Shown piece after piece: positions 25,627 through 33,479 of a stretch of DNA of 45,049 nucleotides; position 1 is the stretch's first letter; every line of letters begins with the position of its first letter. A program made the position numbers and the translations under genes. The notes beneath the pieces are model-generated. The model was not told the DNA's origin. It did no database searches and saw only the letters and a list, made by a program, of their open reading frames with translations. The stretch is from JAJFTV01 sp964426355 (GTDB lineage Bacteria; Chloroflexota; Anaerolineae; Anaerolineales; Anaerolineaceae), in the NCBI GenBank assembly GCA_964426355.1, contig CAYRRA010000008.1, forward strand, positions 1 through 45,049. Reading direction: 5' to 3'.

Positions 25627-26160
25627 ATGAGTGACATATTCGATAAGGTCACCTCTGACCAGGATTTTATCAAAAAGATTCTGTCAAAGATACCTGGCTT
25701 CAAAGGCTATATTGAACAAATCAACCGCAGGGCATCCGACAAGCTGCTCAGGGAACATATTGCAGAAGAGTTCTTTCAACTAGAACAAAAAATTTCAGCG
25801 CTCCAAGCAGACCTGGTGGGACAGGGGTACCTGGAAGTGATTGACGATCTTGAATCTGCAGCAATCAAGATTCGGCAATTTACTGATCGGATTAAACGGG
25901 CTACCTACGGCTACTCCAGTTTATTTGAGGCGGTTAAAGTAGAAAATGAGGAATTGGAAAGAATATATCAATACGATGCTGCCATGCTTGAAATGACGGA
26001 CGAGATTTTACGGGCAGTTGATAACGTTGAAGCCTCACTCGACACCGATGGTCTTCCAGCCTCAATTCGCCATCTCGCCAGGCTTGCACAACAGATTGTT
26101 GAGACCTTTAATCGCAGGTCATCCGTCATTATGATGGAAAACGAACAATCACAACAATAA
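25627..26160 (+). CDS. All-helical protein paired with an SPFH protein, function unknown
   Basis: This 177-aa soluble protein appears to be entirely alpha-helical. It starts MSDIFDKVTSDQDFIKKIL, then has the segment KIPGFKGYIEQINRRASDKL, a coiled stretch with EEFFQLEQKISALQADL, and YGYSSLFEAVKVENEELERI. It has no cysteine and no membrane segment. I recall similar sequences next to SPFH proteins in other Chloroflexota, which suggests a conserved partnership, but I cannot name a family. AGGAGGT precedes ATG 25627. The SPFH gene starts 33 nt after its stop and has no promoter of its own that I can see. Confidence 0.75.
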   Translation: MSDIFDKVTSDQDFIKKILSKIPGFKGYIEQINRRASDKLLREHIAEEFFQLEQKISALQADLVGQGYLEVIDDLESAAIKIRQFTDRIKRATYGYSSLFEAVKVENEELERIYQYDAAMLEMTDEILRAVDNVEASLDTDGLPASIRHLARLAQQIVETFNRRSSVIMMENEQSQQ

Positions 26161-26193
26161 TGCAAAATTCAATTATTAGAATTGGAGCAGAAA

Positions 26194-27243
26194 ATGGCAA
26201 GAATATTTGATGTAGTTGAACATCCCAGTGAGATGACCGATGAGATCGTTAGACGGTTCCCTGAACGCGGAGTCGCTGATTTACGCATTGGCTCCCAGGT
26301 AATCGTCCGCGAATCCCAAAACGTCGTCTTTTTCCGGGATGGAAAAGCGCTCGATACCTTTGGACCAGGACGGCATACCATCCTCACCGCGAACATCCCC
26401 AAGGTGATTGAGTTCGTCGGTAAAGCATTCAATGACCGAACACCCTTCACTGCTGAAGTCTACTTCGTTTCGATGAAAGAGTTTGCAGACAGAAAATGGG
26501 GTACCCCCCAACCCATCATCGTACGAAACCCAGGTGTAGGTCTCGGAGTTGCATTGTTGCAAGGGTTTGGCTCATACAGCTTCCAGGTGAACGACCCACA
26601 ACAATTTGTCACCCAGGTAGTTGGTACACAAGGATATTATAGAACGCAAGATATTGAAAATCGCCTTCGCACCATGCTCCTTTCAAAACTCCAGGATGTC
26701 CTCGGTGAATCGACAGCATCACGCAATGTATTGGATTTAATCGGTCTAACTGAAGAATTAGGAGCCAGTGTTAGGGCAAAGACTCAAGATGATTTCCTCG
26801 CAATTGGCTTAGCACTTAAATCATTCTACATTGGAAACCTAAAGCCATCTGAGAAATCAGCAGAAGAACTGCGCGCAATGGGTATGCTGGATATCAACGT
26901 TTACACCCAGCTTCAAGCTGCTGACGCATTGAGAGACGCAGCCCAAAACGAAGCCGGCGGCGCCGGTTTAACGGCAGGCATAGGTGCTGGCGTCGGGTTG
27001 GGACAGGTCATTGCCGATTCACTTCGAGGGCAATCAGCAGCGTCACAAACAGGACCCGTGCAGGGTGGGCAAGCTCCTGCAGGTGTGCCTGCAGTTATGA
27101 CCCCATCTGAAGTTGCTGCCATCCTCAAAGTTTCAGAAGAAGATGTGATGGCAGCTATTCAAGCTGGAGACCTGAAAGCGAGAAAACTTGGCAGCGCCTA
27201 TCGCGTCAGCAAAGAAGCACTCGAGGAATTTCTCAAAGGATAA
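26194..27243 (+). CDS. SPFH/Band 7-type protein with a C-terminal excisionase-like helix-turn-helix
   Basis: Residues about 1-230 resemble the soluble SPFH (virion-core/YdjI-like) type, with VFFRDGKALDTFGPGRHTI, VYFVSMKEFADRKWGTPQP and the FGSYSFQVNDPQQFV strand. Unlike flotillins it lacks a membrane helix. A Gly/Ala-rich linker follows at about 245-300 (GGAGLTAGIGAGVGLG). Residues 302-349 form a compact winged helix of the HTH_17/excisionase kind: TPSEVAAILKVSEEDVMAAI, then ARKLGSAYRVSKEALEEFL. In this protein type the tail is more often a zinc ribbon or GYF-like domain. ATG 26194 has GGAG 6 nt upstream. The role is unknown; membrane stress or scaffold functions are only inferred. Confidence 0.82.
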   Translation: MARIFDVVEHPSEMTDEIVRRFPERGVADLRIGSQVIVRESQNVVFFRDGKALDTFGPGRHTILTANIPKVIEFVGKAFNDRTPFTAEVYFVSMKEFADRKWGTPQPIIVRNPGVGLGVALLQGFGSYSFQVNDPQQFVTQVVGTQGYYRTQDIENRLRTMLLSKLQDVLGESTASRNVLDLIGLTEELGASVRAKTQDDFLAIGLALKSFYIGNLKPSEKSAEELRAMGMLDINVYTQLQAADALRDAAQNEAGGAGLTAGIGAGVGLGQVIADSLRGQSAASQTGPVQGGQAPAGVPAVMTPSEVAAILKVSEEDVMAAIQAGDLKARKLGSAYRVSKEALEEFLKG

Positions 27244-27286
27244 TGGGCAACCCATCTTGAATCAGGAAGGTTGTGTAAAAAACCGT

Positions 27287-27320
27287 ACAGACCCGGAGGT
27301 ACCGGGTCTGTATTCTTGTT
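27287..27320 (+). terminator. Terminator after the SPFH gene
   Basis: ACAGACCCGG (27287-27296) and CCGGGTCTGT (27302-27311) form a perfect 10-bp stem with a 5-nt loop, followed by ATTCTTGTTT. Confidence 0.85.
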
Positions 27321-27326
27321 TCCACA

Positions 27327-27335
27327 TGGTATAAT
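27327..27335 (+). promoter_or_regulatory. Extended -10 promoter of sucCD
   Basis: TG-G-TATAAT is a perfect extended -10, 38 nt before the sucC ATG. The -35 position is poor (TCTGTA) and lies inside the preceding terminator stem. Confidence 0.65.
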
Positions 27336-27372
27336 TCATTTCGCAAAAAAATAAAAATTTCGGGGCTAATTG

Positions 27373-28506
27373 ATGAAACTCCACGAGTACCAGTCTAAAA
27401 GCATTTTCGCAAAATATAATATCCCCATTCCTCGGGGCAGAATAACAGCCAACGCGGCTGAGGCAAAGTTAATAGCCGAAGAATTGGGTGAGAGGGCTGT
27501 GATTAAATCACAGGTTCTGGTCGGCGGAAGAGGTAAAGCTGGCGGCATTCGCCTGGCAAAAAACATTTCTGAAGTCGAAGAAATCGCAACTTCTATCCTT
27601 GGGATGGAGATTAAGGGATTGCAGGTCCAAAAAATCCTCATAGAAGAAGCCATTAATATCAAAAATGAATTTTACATTGGCATTACCAATGACCGTAATG
27701 CCAAGATGCCCATATTGATGGCTTCGCCTGAAGGTGGAATTGATATTGAAGAAGTTGCGAGAAACACACCAGAAAAAATTCATTCCTGCCATATCAACCC
27801 ATTGGTTGGCTTGTTAGACTACCAAGCGAGAGAAATTGCTGCGAACATTGACCTGCCGTATGAATTATGGCGGCAGTTCATCAAAATCGCCCATTCGCTC
27901 TGGGCAATCTATTCACAAAATGACGCCACCCTGGTAGAAATAAATCCGCTTGTTGTCACCAAAGAAATGCAACTCATTGCATTGGACGCAAAAATGTCAA
28001 TAGACGACAATGCATTGTACAGGCTGCCAGAGTTGGCAGATATGCGGGATGATGACATTGAAGATCCCATTGAAACAGAAGCCCGCAAATATGGTCTGTC
28101 GTATATTAAGCTCAACGGACAAATTGGATGCATGGTCAACGGTGCTGGCTTGGCGATGGCAACCATGGATATCATAAAACTGAAAGGGGGTGAACCCGCC
28201 AATTTCCTGGATATTGGCGGAGGTGCCAGTGCTGAAAAAGTGGCGGTTGCATTCCAAACCATCATGGCGGATCCCAACGTAAAAGCAATCCTGATTAATA
28301 TCTTCGGTGGAATCACCCGCTGTGACGAAGTGGCAAAAGGAATTTTGCAAGCCATTAAAACTTCAAAACCGCCTGTACCAATCGTTACACGGTTGGTAGG
28401 TACCAATGCTGAGGAAGGGCTTAAAATGCTCGCCGATCAAAAGATGGTAACCGCCACAACCCTGCTGGACGCTGCAGAAAAAGCAGTGACCCTGGCAAAG
28501 GAGTAA
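27373..28506 (+). CDS. sucC: Succinate-CoA ligase (ADP-forming) subunit beta
   Basis: SucC is the ATP-grasp subunit that, with SucD, interconverts succinyl-CoA and succinate with ATP formation in the TCA cycle. The protein is 377 aa from ATG 27373, close to the E. coli length of 388. It starts MKLHEYQSKSIFAKY and contains KSQVLVGGRGKAGG, VEINPLVV, FLDIGGGASAEKV and NIFGGITRCDEVAKGI, all diagnostic. A TTG at 27370 is directly before this ATG and less likely. sucD follows after 5 nt. Confidence 0.97.
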   Translation: MKLHEYQSKSIFAKYNIPIPRGRITANAAEAKLIAEELGERAVIKSQVLVGGRGKAGGIRLAKNISEVEEIATSILGMEIKGLQVQKILIEEAINIKNEFYIGITNDRNAKMPILMASPEGGIDIEEVARNTPEKIHSCHINPLVGLLDYQAREIAANIDLPYELWRQFIKIAHSLWAIYSQNDATLVEINPLVVTKEMQLIALDAKMSIDDNALYRLPELADMRDDDIEDPIETEARKYGLSYIKLNGQIGCMVNGAGLAMATMDIIKLKGGEPANFLDIGGGASAEKVAVAFQTIMADPNVKAILINIFGGITRCDEVAKGILQAIKTSKPPVPIVTRLVGTNAEEGLKMLADQKMVTATTLLDAAEKAVTLAKE

Positions 28507-28511
28507 GCAAA

Positions 28512-29372
28512 ATGAGCATATTAATCAATCACGATACGAAAATCGTTGTCCAGGGCATAACAGGTCATGAGGGCTTGTTCCATACCGAACAAATGCTTGC
28601 CTACAAATCGAATGTTGTTGCTGGCGTAACCCCAGGAAAAGGCGGCGATTGGGTTCTCAACGGGAAAATTCCTGTTTTCAACTCGGTTAGTATGGCTGTT
28701 GAAGCTACCGGTGCAGATACAAGTGTCATTTTCGTTCCAGCACGTTTTGCGCCAGATGCGATTTATGAAGCCGCAGATGCAGGTCTCAAATTAATTGTCT
28801 GCATTTCAGAAGGCATTCCTGTCTCAGAAATGATGAAAACCTATCAATACATAAAAGATAAGGAAACCAGGCTGATTGGTCCAAACTGTCCCGGCATCCT
28901 TTCACCTGGGGAATCAAAGGCAGGTATTATTCCTGGACATATCGCCATCCCTGGTAATGTAGGAGTCGTTTCCAGGTCAGGAACACTGACATACGAGGTT
29001 CTTTTTGCACTTAAAGAAAAAGGGATTGGCGTAAGCACTTGTGTGGGTATCGGTGGTGATCCCATTAAAGGTAGCAACTTCATCGATATTTTAGAGTTAT
29101 TTGAAATCAACCCCTACACAGAATCGGTTGTCCTGATTGGGGAAATTGGTGGCAATGATGAAGAACAAGCAGCAGAATTTATTTCAACTCACTTGACAAA
29201 GAAAGTAGTGGGTTTTATTGCTGGTCAAACTGCCCCGGTAGGCAAACGAATGGGTCATGCAGGTGCCATTATTGAACGTGGATCGGGTACAGCCGCGGAA
29301 AAAATTGCAGCACTCGAATCAGTGGGGGTTAAAGTAGCAGATTACCCGGAATTGATCCCGGATTTGCTCTAA
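28512..29372 (+). CDS. sucD: Succinate-CoA ligase subunit alpha
   Basis: SucD binds CoA and carries the phosphohistidine. The 286-aa protein contains VQGITGHEGLFHTEQML, VAGVTPGKGG, LIGPNCPGI and, near the C-terminus, RMGHAGAIIERGSGTA, whose His is the phosphorylated residue. It forms a two-gene operon with sucC and ends in a strong shared terminator facing acpP. Confidence 0.97.
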   Translation: MSILINHDTKIVVQGITGHEGLFHTEQMLAYKSNVVAGVTPGKGGDWVLNGKIPVFNSVSMAVEATGADTSVIFVPARFAPDAIYEAADAGLKLIVCISEGIPVSEMMKTYQYIKDKETRLIGPNCPGILSPGESKAGIIPGHIAIPGNVGVVSRSGTLTYEVLFALKEKGIGVSTCVGIGGDPIKGSNFIDILELFEINPYTESVVLIGEIGGNDEEQAAEFISTHLTKKVVGFIAGQTAPVGKRMGHAGAIIERGSGTAAEKIAALESVGVKVADYPELIPDLL

Positions 29373-29390
29373 TCCTTTTTTGTTAAAAAA

Positions 29391-29429
29391 ATAAACCTGG
29401 GTTCAGATAATACCGAAACCCAGGTTTAT
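29391..29429. terminator. Bidirectional terminator between sucD and acpP
   Basis: ATAAACCTGGGTT (29391-29403) and AACCCAGGTTTAT (29417-29429) form a perfect 13-bp stem. T-rich sequence follows on the plus strand and an A-rich stretch serves the minus strand. The arms share AAACCTGGG and AAACCCAGGTTT with the terminator at 673-717. Confidence 0.85.
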
Positions 29430-29430
29430 C

Positions 29431-29682
29431 TTATTTTGACTCTTTGTGTTCTTCAAAATACCTTACTGCATCACCCACTGTCTTTATTTTTCGGGCATCG
29501 TCATCCGAAATTGCAGCATTGTATTTTTCGCTAAAGCCATCGATCAGGAAAAATTGATCCATCGAATCAGCTTTTAAATCTTCGATAAACCTGGTATCCA
29601 TCGTAATATCAGCCCCATCAATACGCAGTACTTCGCAAATAACTGCCTTAATTTCTTCAAAAGTGGTGCTCGATTCAGACAT
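29431..29682 (-). CDS. acpP: Acyl carrier protein
   Basis: This 83-aa acidic four-helix protein has the attachment site ADSMD with Ser40, where DSL is more common. The flanking RFIEDLKADSMDQFFLIDGF and the helix-III motif IKTVGDAVRYFEEH are typical. It carries acyl chains on 4'-phosphopantetheine for fatty acid synthesis. ATG 29682 is preceded by GGAGG 8-9 nt upstream; an in-frame start at 29739 would lie inside the promoter. It stands alone, without other fab genes, and may be a second or specialised carrier. Confidence 0.9.
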   Translation of the reverse strand: MSESSTTFEEIKAVICEVLRIDGADITMDTRFIEDLKADSMDQFFLIDGFSEKYNAAISDDDARKIKTVGDAVRYFEEHKESK

Positions 29683-29711
29683 AAATATTCCTCCAATTAA
29701 TTCTTTTTTTG

Positions 29712-29739
29712 ATTTTAACTTGACAATCTCAGTTGTCAA
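29712..29739 (-). promoter_or_regulatory. Promoter of acpP
   Basis: On the minus strand TTGACA (29739-29734), a 16-nt spacer and TAAAAT (29717-29712). The -35 matches the consensus exactly and lies inside the palindrome at 29718-29741. Confidence 0.72.
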
Positions 29740-29741
29740 GT
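29718..29741. promoter_or_regulatory. 24-bp palindrome over the acpP promoter, candidate operator
   Basis: ACTTGACAA-N6-TTGTCAAGT is a perfect 9-bp inverted repeat that covers the -35 and the spacer of the acpP promoter. A dimeric regulator bound there would block RNA polymerase. It does not match the FapR site as I know it. Confidence 0.65.
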
Positions 29742-29989
29742 CGATACCGTGTTTTTGCTCTGTTTCAATATTTTACTATTGATGCAGATATTAGGTAAGA
29801 AAGCAATAAGAATTAGTTATAATAGGTACAATTGTTTCAGTCACACCGATTTTTAATATGTAATTGCGAAATGTCTTTCTTGAAGCAAGACATCGTATTT
29901 GAGAATAACACACAAAACCTGATATCGTTGCGATAGTCAGATTTGCAATATATAGGATCATCACTGAATCTGCACATTTAAGGTATCTC
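29742..29989 (+). other. Intergenic region and possible leader before fni
   Basis: About 250 nt without a credible gene. It holds TATAAT at 29818-29823 with a poor -35, and a hairpin ATGTCTT/AAGACAT (29871-29877 with 29887-29893). AAGGT lies about 8 nt before the GTG at 29990. A 79-codon reading frame on the opposite strand has no ribosome binding site and no family resemblance. Confidence 0.4.
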
Positions 29990-31048
29990 GTGGCAAAAAC
30001 GAAAAACACAAGTGATAATGAACAAATCACTTCAAGGAAGAGTGATCACATTCAAATCAATCTACGCCAGGATGTGCAGTCCAACACATCTAACGGTTTT
30101 GATTTCTATACCTTTGAACACAATGCACTACCGGAGATGAATTTCGATCAGATCATTACCGGGACACACCTTTTTAACAAAGTACTAAACTACCCAATAT
30201 TGGTATCCTCAATGACAGGCGGCACTCCGGATGCTGGGAAGATTAACCAGGAACTTGCTGCCGTTGCTGAAAGTCATGGATATGCCATGGGTTTGGGGTC
30301 GCAGCGCGCCGCAATTGAAGACCCTAAAACTGAATATTCATTCAAAGTGAGGAATATTGCTCCTCACATCCTTCTTTTTGCCAATCTAGGAGCAGTTCAG
30401 CTCAATTATGGGTATTCAATTGATCACTGCCAACGTGCAGTGGACATGATCGAAGCAGATGGTCTGATTCTCCACCTAAACCCTCTTCAAGAAGCTTTAC
30501 AACCAGAAGGTGAAACACAATTCAGTGGATTACGCAAAAAAATCGAAGAACTCTGCAAGCTTCTCCCTGTTCCTGTAATCGCCAAAGAAGTTGGGTGGGG
30601 AATTTCCAAAGACACAGCAAAAATCCTGATTAATGCAGGAATTGCTGCCATCGACGTAGCAGGTAGCGGCGGCACCTCTTGGGCAAAAGTGGAAATGTAT
30701 CGCGCTGTAAACAAGGTAGATGCGGAAATAGCAAAAACATTTGGGAACTGGGGTATCCCGACCGCAGAATCGATCCGCATGGTTCGTGAGGTATCAAAAG
30801 ATATTCCAATATTTGCTTCAGGCGGCATCCGAAACGGGATAGACGTGGCAAAGTCAATTGCATTAGGCGCAACCCTGGTAGGTTTTGCCGGCAAGTTTTT
30901 GCGCGCAGCAGAATACGGTCCGGATGCATTAGAAAAATTATGTTACCAAATCGAGAAAGAATTAAAAATCTGTATGTTCGTTACCGGTTCACAAGATATT
31001 CATCAATTGCGCCTGTCTCCATTACACCATCAAAGAGAAGTCAAATGA
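29990..31048 (+). CDS. fni: Type 2 isopentenyl-diphosphate delta-isomerase
   Basis: Fni is the FMN- and NADPH-dependent enzyme that interconverts IPP and DMAPP. The 352-aa TIM-barrel protein has RKSDHIQINL near the N-terminus, LVSSMTGGTPDAGKIN, the MGLGSQRAAIE flavin motif, LHLNPLQEALQPEGE, KEVGWGISKDTA, DVAGSGGTSW and ASGGIRNGIDVAKSIALGA. The start is GTG 29990 with AAGGT upstream. It overlaps the polyprenyl synthase gene by an ATGA, so the precursor isomerase and the chain-elongating enzyme are translationally coupled. Confidence 0.96.
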   Translation: MAKTKNTSDNEQITSRKSDHIQINLRQDVQSNTSNGFDFYTFEHNALPEMNFDQIITGTHLFNKVLNYPILVSSMTGGTPDAGKINQELAAVAESHGYAMGLGSQRAAIEDPKTEYSFKVRNIAPHILLFANLGAVQLNYGYSIDHCQRAVDMIEADGLILHLNPLQEALQPEGETQFSGLRKKIEELCKLLPVPVIAKEVGWGISKDTAKILINAGIAAIDVAGSGGTSWAKVEMYRAVNKVDAEIAKTFGNWGIPTAESIRMVREVSKDIPIFASGGIRNGIDVAKSIALGATLVGFAGKFLRAAEYGPDALEKLCYQIEKELKICMFVTGSQDIHQLRLSPLHHQREVK

Positions 31049-32049
31049 GTTTAGAAAAATTTTCAGCGCTATTTTTACCAAAAATCGAAAAATCATTGCA
31101 GAAGACAATCGAAGAAGGATTGCATCCTGGGTATGAAGAACTATCCGGAATGCTCAAATACCACATGGGTTGGGAAGGGGACGGCGCAGGCGTAAAAGCA
31201 CAAGGAAAACGAATCAGACCTATTTTAGTGCTGCTGTCAGCGATTGCCTCCAACGAGGAATGGGAAAACTTCATGCCCCTCGCAGTTTCGGTTGAACTGA
31301 TCCACAATTTCTCCTTAATTCATGATGACATTGAAGATGACAGCTTCTATCGAAGGGGGCGAAAAACGATTTGGGCAATCTGGGGCATCCCACAGGCAAT
31401 CAATGTCGGCGATCTTCTATACACCATCGCCCACCAATCTCTCCTGGAAAACAAAAATTTCACGATCCAGCAAACCGCAGAAGCTTCCTACTTGATACAT
31501 CAAACCTGTGTCCGGCTGACTCAAGGTCAATATCTGGATATGAAATTTGAACAGCATCTCGTCACTGTGGACGAATACTGGAAAATGATCGAAGGTAAAA
31601 CAGCAGCTCTGATTGGCTGCTGCACAGAACTTGGTGCGCTAAAACTTGATTCTTCTATACGCAGTAAATTTAAAAATTTTGGCACTCAACTCGGATTAGC
31701 CTTCCAGGTTCAGGATGACCTCTTGGGTTTGTGGGGCGAGTTCGAGGAGACCGGAAAATCTGCTGAATCCGATTTAATCTCCCGGAAAAAGACATTGCCT
31801 ATCCTTTATGGGATTGAACACAACCTGTCATTTAAGAAACGCTGGCTTCAACAGAAACAAATAACCATTCAAGAAGCCTCAGAAATTGCCGCCACCTTAA
31901 AAAATGATGGCACCTACACATATACCTCCGAACTCGTTGACACGCTCACTAGTAAAGCAGTTAATAACCTGCTAGAAACGGGTATTCAAAACGATGGAAT
32001 CGACGCACTCATCGAGTTCGCAAGGAAATTAACCAGGCGTAATCACTAA
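31045..32049 (+). CDS. Polyprenyl diphosphate synthase (FPP/GGPP type)
   Basis: This 334-aa trans-prenyltransferase elongates allylic diphosphates with IPP. The first Asp-rich motif is HDDIEDDSFYRRG (Asp94-Asp99), preceded by GKRIRP, the IPP-binding segment. The second motif reads FQVQDDLLGLWG, with Gly where the common motif has Asp (DDxxD). The residues before the first motif are bulky (His, Ile and Phe), and chain length cannot be read safely from them. Start ATG 31045 overlaps the fni stop by 4 nt. Confidence 0.93.
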   Translation: MSLEKFSALFLPKIEKSLQKTIEEGLHPGYEELSGMLKYHMGWEGDGAGVKAQGKRIRPILVLLSAIASNEEWENFMPLAVSVELIHNFSLIHDDIEDDSFYRRGRKTIWAIWGIPQAINVGDLLYTIAHQSLLENKNFTIQQTAEASYLIHQTCVRLTQGQYLDMKFEQHLVTVDEYWKMIEGKTAALIGCCTELGALKLDSSIRSKFKNFGTQLGLAFQVQDDLLGLWGEFEETGKSAESDLISRKKTLPILYGIEHNLSFKKRWLQQKQITIQEASEIAATLKNDGTYTYTSELVDTLTSKAVNNLLETGIQNDGIDALIEFARKLTRRNH

Positions 32050-32079
32050 AATTCAGCATGGGCTAATATTCAGAAAAAT

Positions 32080-32709
32080 ATGAACCAGAAACTTGAACAA
32101 GAGCTATTACAGGCAGCTTGCCTGTTAAATGAAAATGAGCTGGATTTGGAAAAAATCCAGGAAATCTCTCGGCAGTTGTTGATCTCGATTGGAGAAATCC
32201 CTAATCGAGAAGGGCTGCAGCGCACACCAGAACGAGTTGCTCGTTCCTATGCAGAACTCATGGAAGGCTATCGTACAGACCCAATTACCCTGATTAATGA
32301 CGCTTTCTTTGAAGCGGAATGTAAAAGTCCCGTCCTGGTAAGAGATATTGAGTTCTTCAGCATGTGTGAGCATCATCTTTTGCCGATCATCGGACACGCT
32401 CATGTGGAATATATCCCAGATAAAAGAATTGTTGGTCTCTCAAAAATTCCCCGAATTATCAATATGTTTGCCCGCCGGCTGCAAGTTCAAGAACGCTTGA
32501 CCCGTCAGATTGCCGAGTTTATCAACGTTGCAGTAAAACCGCGCGGTGTCGCAGTCGTGGTCGAAGGACTGCACCTTTGTTCAATGATCCGTGGCGTTCA
32601 GAAATTCGATGCGCGGATGACTACGTCTTGCATGTTGGGCGAATACGATACAAACCCCACCCTTCGTGCTGAATTCCTTCAAAAAATCCATCACCCGGTA
32701 AAATTTTGA
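32080..32709 (+). CDS. folE: GTP cyclohydrolase I
   Basis: FolE makes 7,8-dihydroneopterin triphosphate from GTP, the first step toward folate. The 209-aa protein has the zinc ligands Cys96 and Cys167, with the HH pair at 98-99 in MCEHHLLPIIGHAHVEY. It also has GLSKIPRIINMFARRLQVQE and the VVVEGLHLCSMIRG segment. It starts 30 nt after the prenyl synthase stop and probably belongs to the same transcript. folC, at the other end of the pathway, lies near the start of the window. Confidence 0.97.
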   Translation: MNQKLEQELLQAACLLNENELDLEKIQEISRQLLISIGEIPNREGLQRTPERVARSYAELMEGYRTDPITLINDAFFEAECKSPVLVRDIEFFSMCEHHLLPIIGHAHVEYIPDKRIVGLSKIPRIINMFARRLQVQERLTRQIAEFINVAVKPRGVAVVVEGLHLCSMIRGVQKFDARMTTSCMLGEYDTNPTLRAEFLQKIHHPVKF

Positions 32710-32770
32710 TGAGAACTTACCCCGTTCACATGATTTATTGATAAACCATTAACCAAGTTGGAAAAAAAAC

Positions 32771-33127
32771 ATGTCTCAATCTCTAGAATCTCTGATCGAA
32801 GAACTGCCAGGATATTTTAAACCGGATGCAGTTAAAGACTTCCAGGCAATCGCCCAACTCGAACTCCTTGATGACCCCGTTGAATACTGGTTTTTAACAA
32901 TTTCAAACGGGCAATGCACTACACAAAGAGGCAAAGCCAATTCTCCACAACTTACACTATCTGCGCAAAGCAACGATTTGTTAGCCATCTTTTCGGGTGA
33001 ACTGAATATTACAAAAGCTTACATGTCTGGGAAGATAAATTTTTCGGGTAATCTAAACCTTGCGTTCAAACTGTTAGAACTCTTTGATTTACCTGAACAC
33101 TATCGAAAAAGGCTCAATATCGGCTAA
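32771..33127 (+). CDS. SCP2 sterol-binding domain protein
   Basis: This 118-aa single-domain protein has the SCP2 pattern: YWFLTISNGQCTTQRGKANS, then PQLTLSAQSNDLLAIFSGELN and AYMSGKINFSGNLNLAFKLL. SCP2 domains bind lipids or act as accessory domains; the ligand here is unknown. It follows folE after 61 nt and converges with sufT, with only 7 nt between the stop codons and no hairpin. Confidence 0.87.
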   Translation: MSQSLESLIEELPGYFKPDAVKDFQAIAQLELLDDPVEYWFLTISNGQCTTQRGKANSPQLTLSAQSNDLLAIFSGELNITKAYMSGKINFSGNLNLAFKLLELFDLPEHYRKRLNIG

Positions 33128-33134
33128 AAAAAGC

Positions 33135-33479
33135 TCAATAGAGACCCCAATCATCAATCAATCCTTCTTCCATCATCGGGTAATCCCATACCTCGTCACC
33201 CAATGCCATCGAAACAGGTCTATTTAAAGTTTTCTCAGCCTTTTCGCGAACCATTTCAATAATAGCCGGTCCATAAGGGCAAAACGGTGACGTGAGAATC
33301 ATTTCTACCAATGCAGCATCTGCTTCCAGTTTCACGTTGCGGATCAACCCCAACTGGATCACACTAAAACCTAATTCGGGATCCTCAACCTCTTGAAATG
33401 CAGTCTTAAGTTGAAAAGCGATATCCGGGTCTGTCTTTTCTGCATCCCAGGGTGGACGGTTTGTTCCAGTCTCCTGCAT
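33135..33479 (-). CDS. sufT: SufT-like metal-sulfur cluster assembly factor (DUF59/MIP18)
   Basis: This 114-aa protein has the DUF59 core: AFQEVEDPELGFSVIQLGLI, then ILTSPFCPYGPAI with the conserved Cys67 that SufT and related proteins use in Fe-S delivery. The gene starts at ATG 33479, sharing one base with the sufR stop (TGATG), so the two are co-translated. Its place behind a SufR-like regulator and opposite sufCBD supports a role in cluster maturation. Confidence 0.9.
   Translation of the reverse strand: MQETGTNRPPWDAEKTDPDIAFQLKTAFQEVEDPELGFSVIQLGLIRNVKLEADAALVEMILTSPFCPYGPAIIEMVREKAEKTLNRPVSMALGDEVWDYPMMEEGLIDDWGLY

Noticed and set aside
27109..27243. Phage or mobile-element excisionase
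   Set aside because: The excisionase-like domain is the in-frame tail of the SPFH protein, and no integrase is nearby.
29791..30030. 79-codon hydrophobic reading frame on the minus strand upstream of fni
   Set aside because: It overlaps the fni start, has no ribosome binding site, and its composition fits chance in AT-rich DNA.
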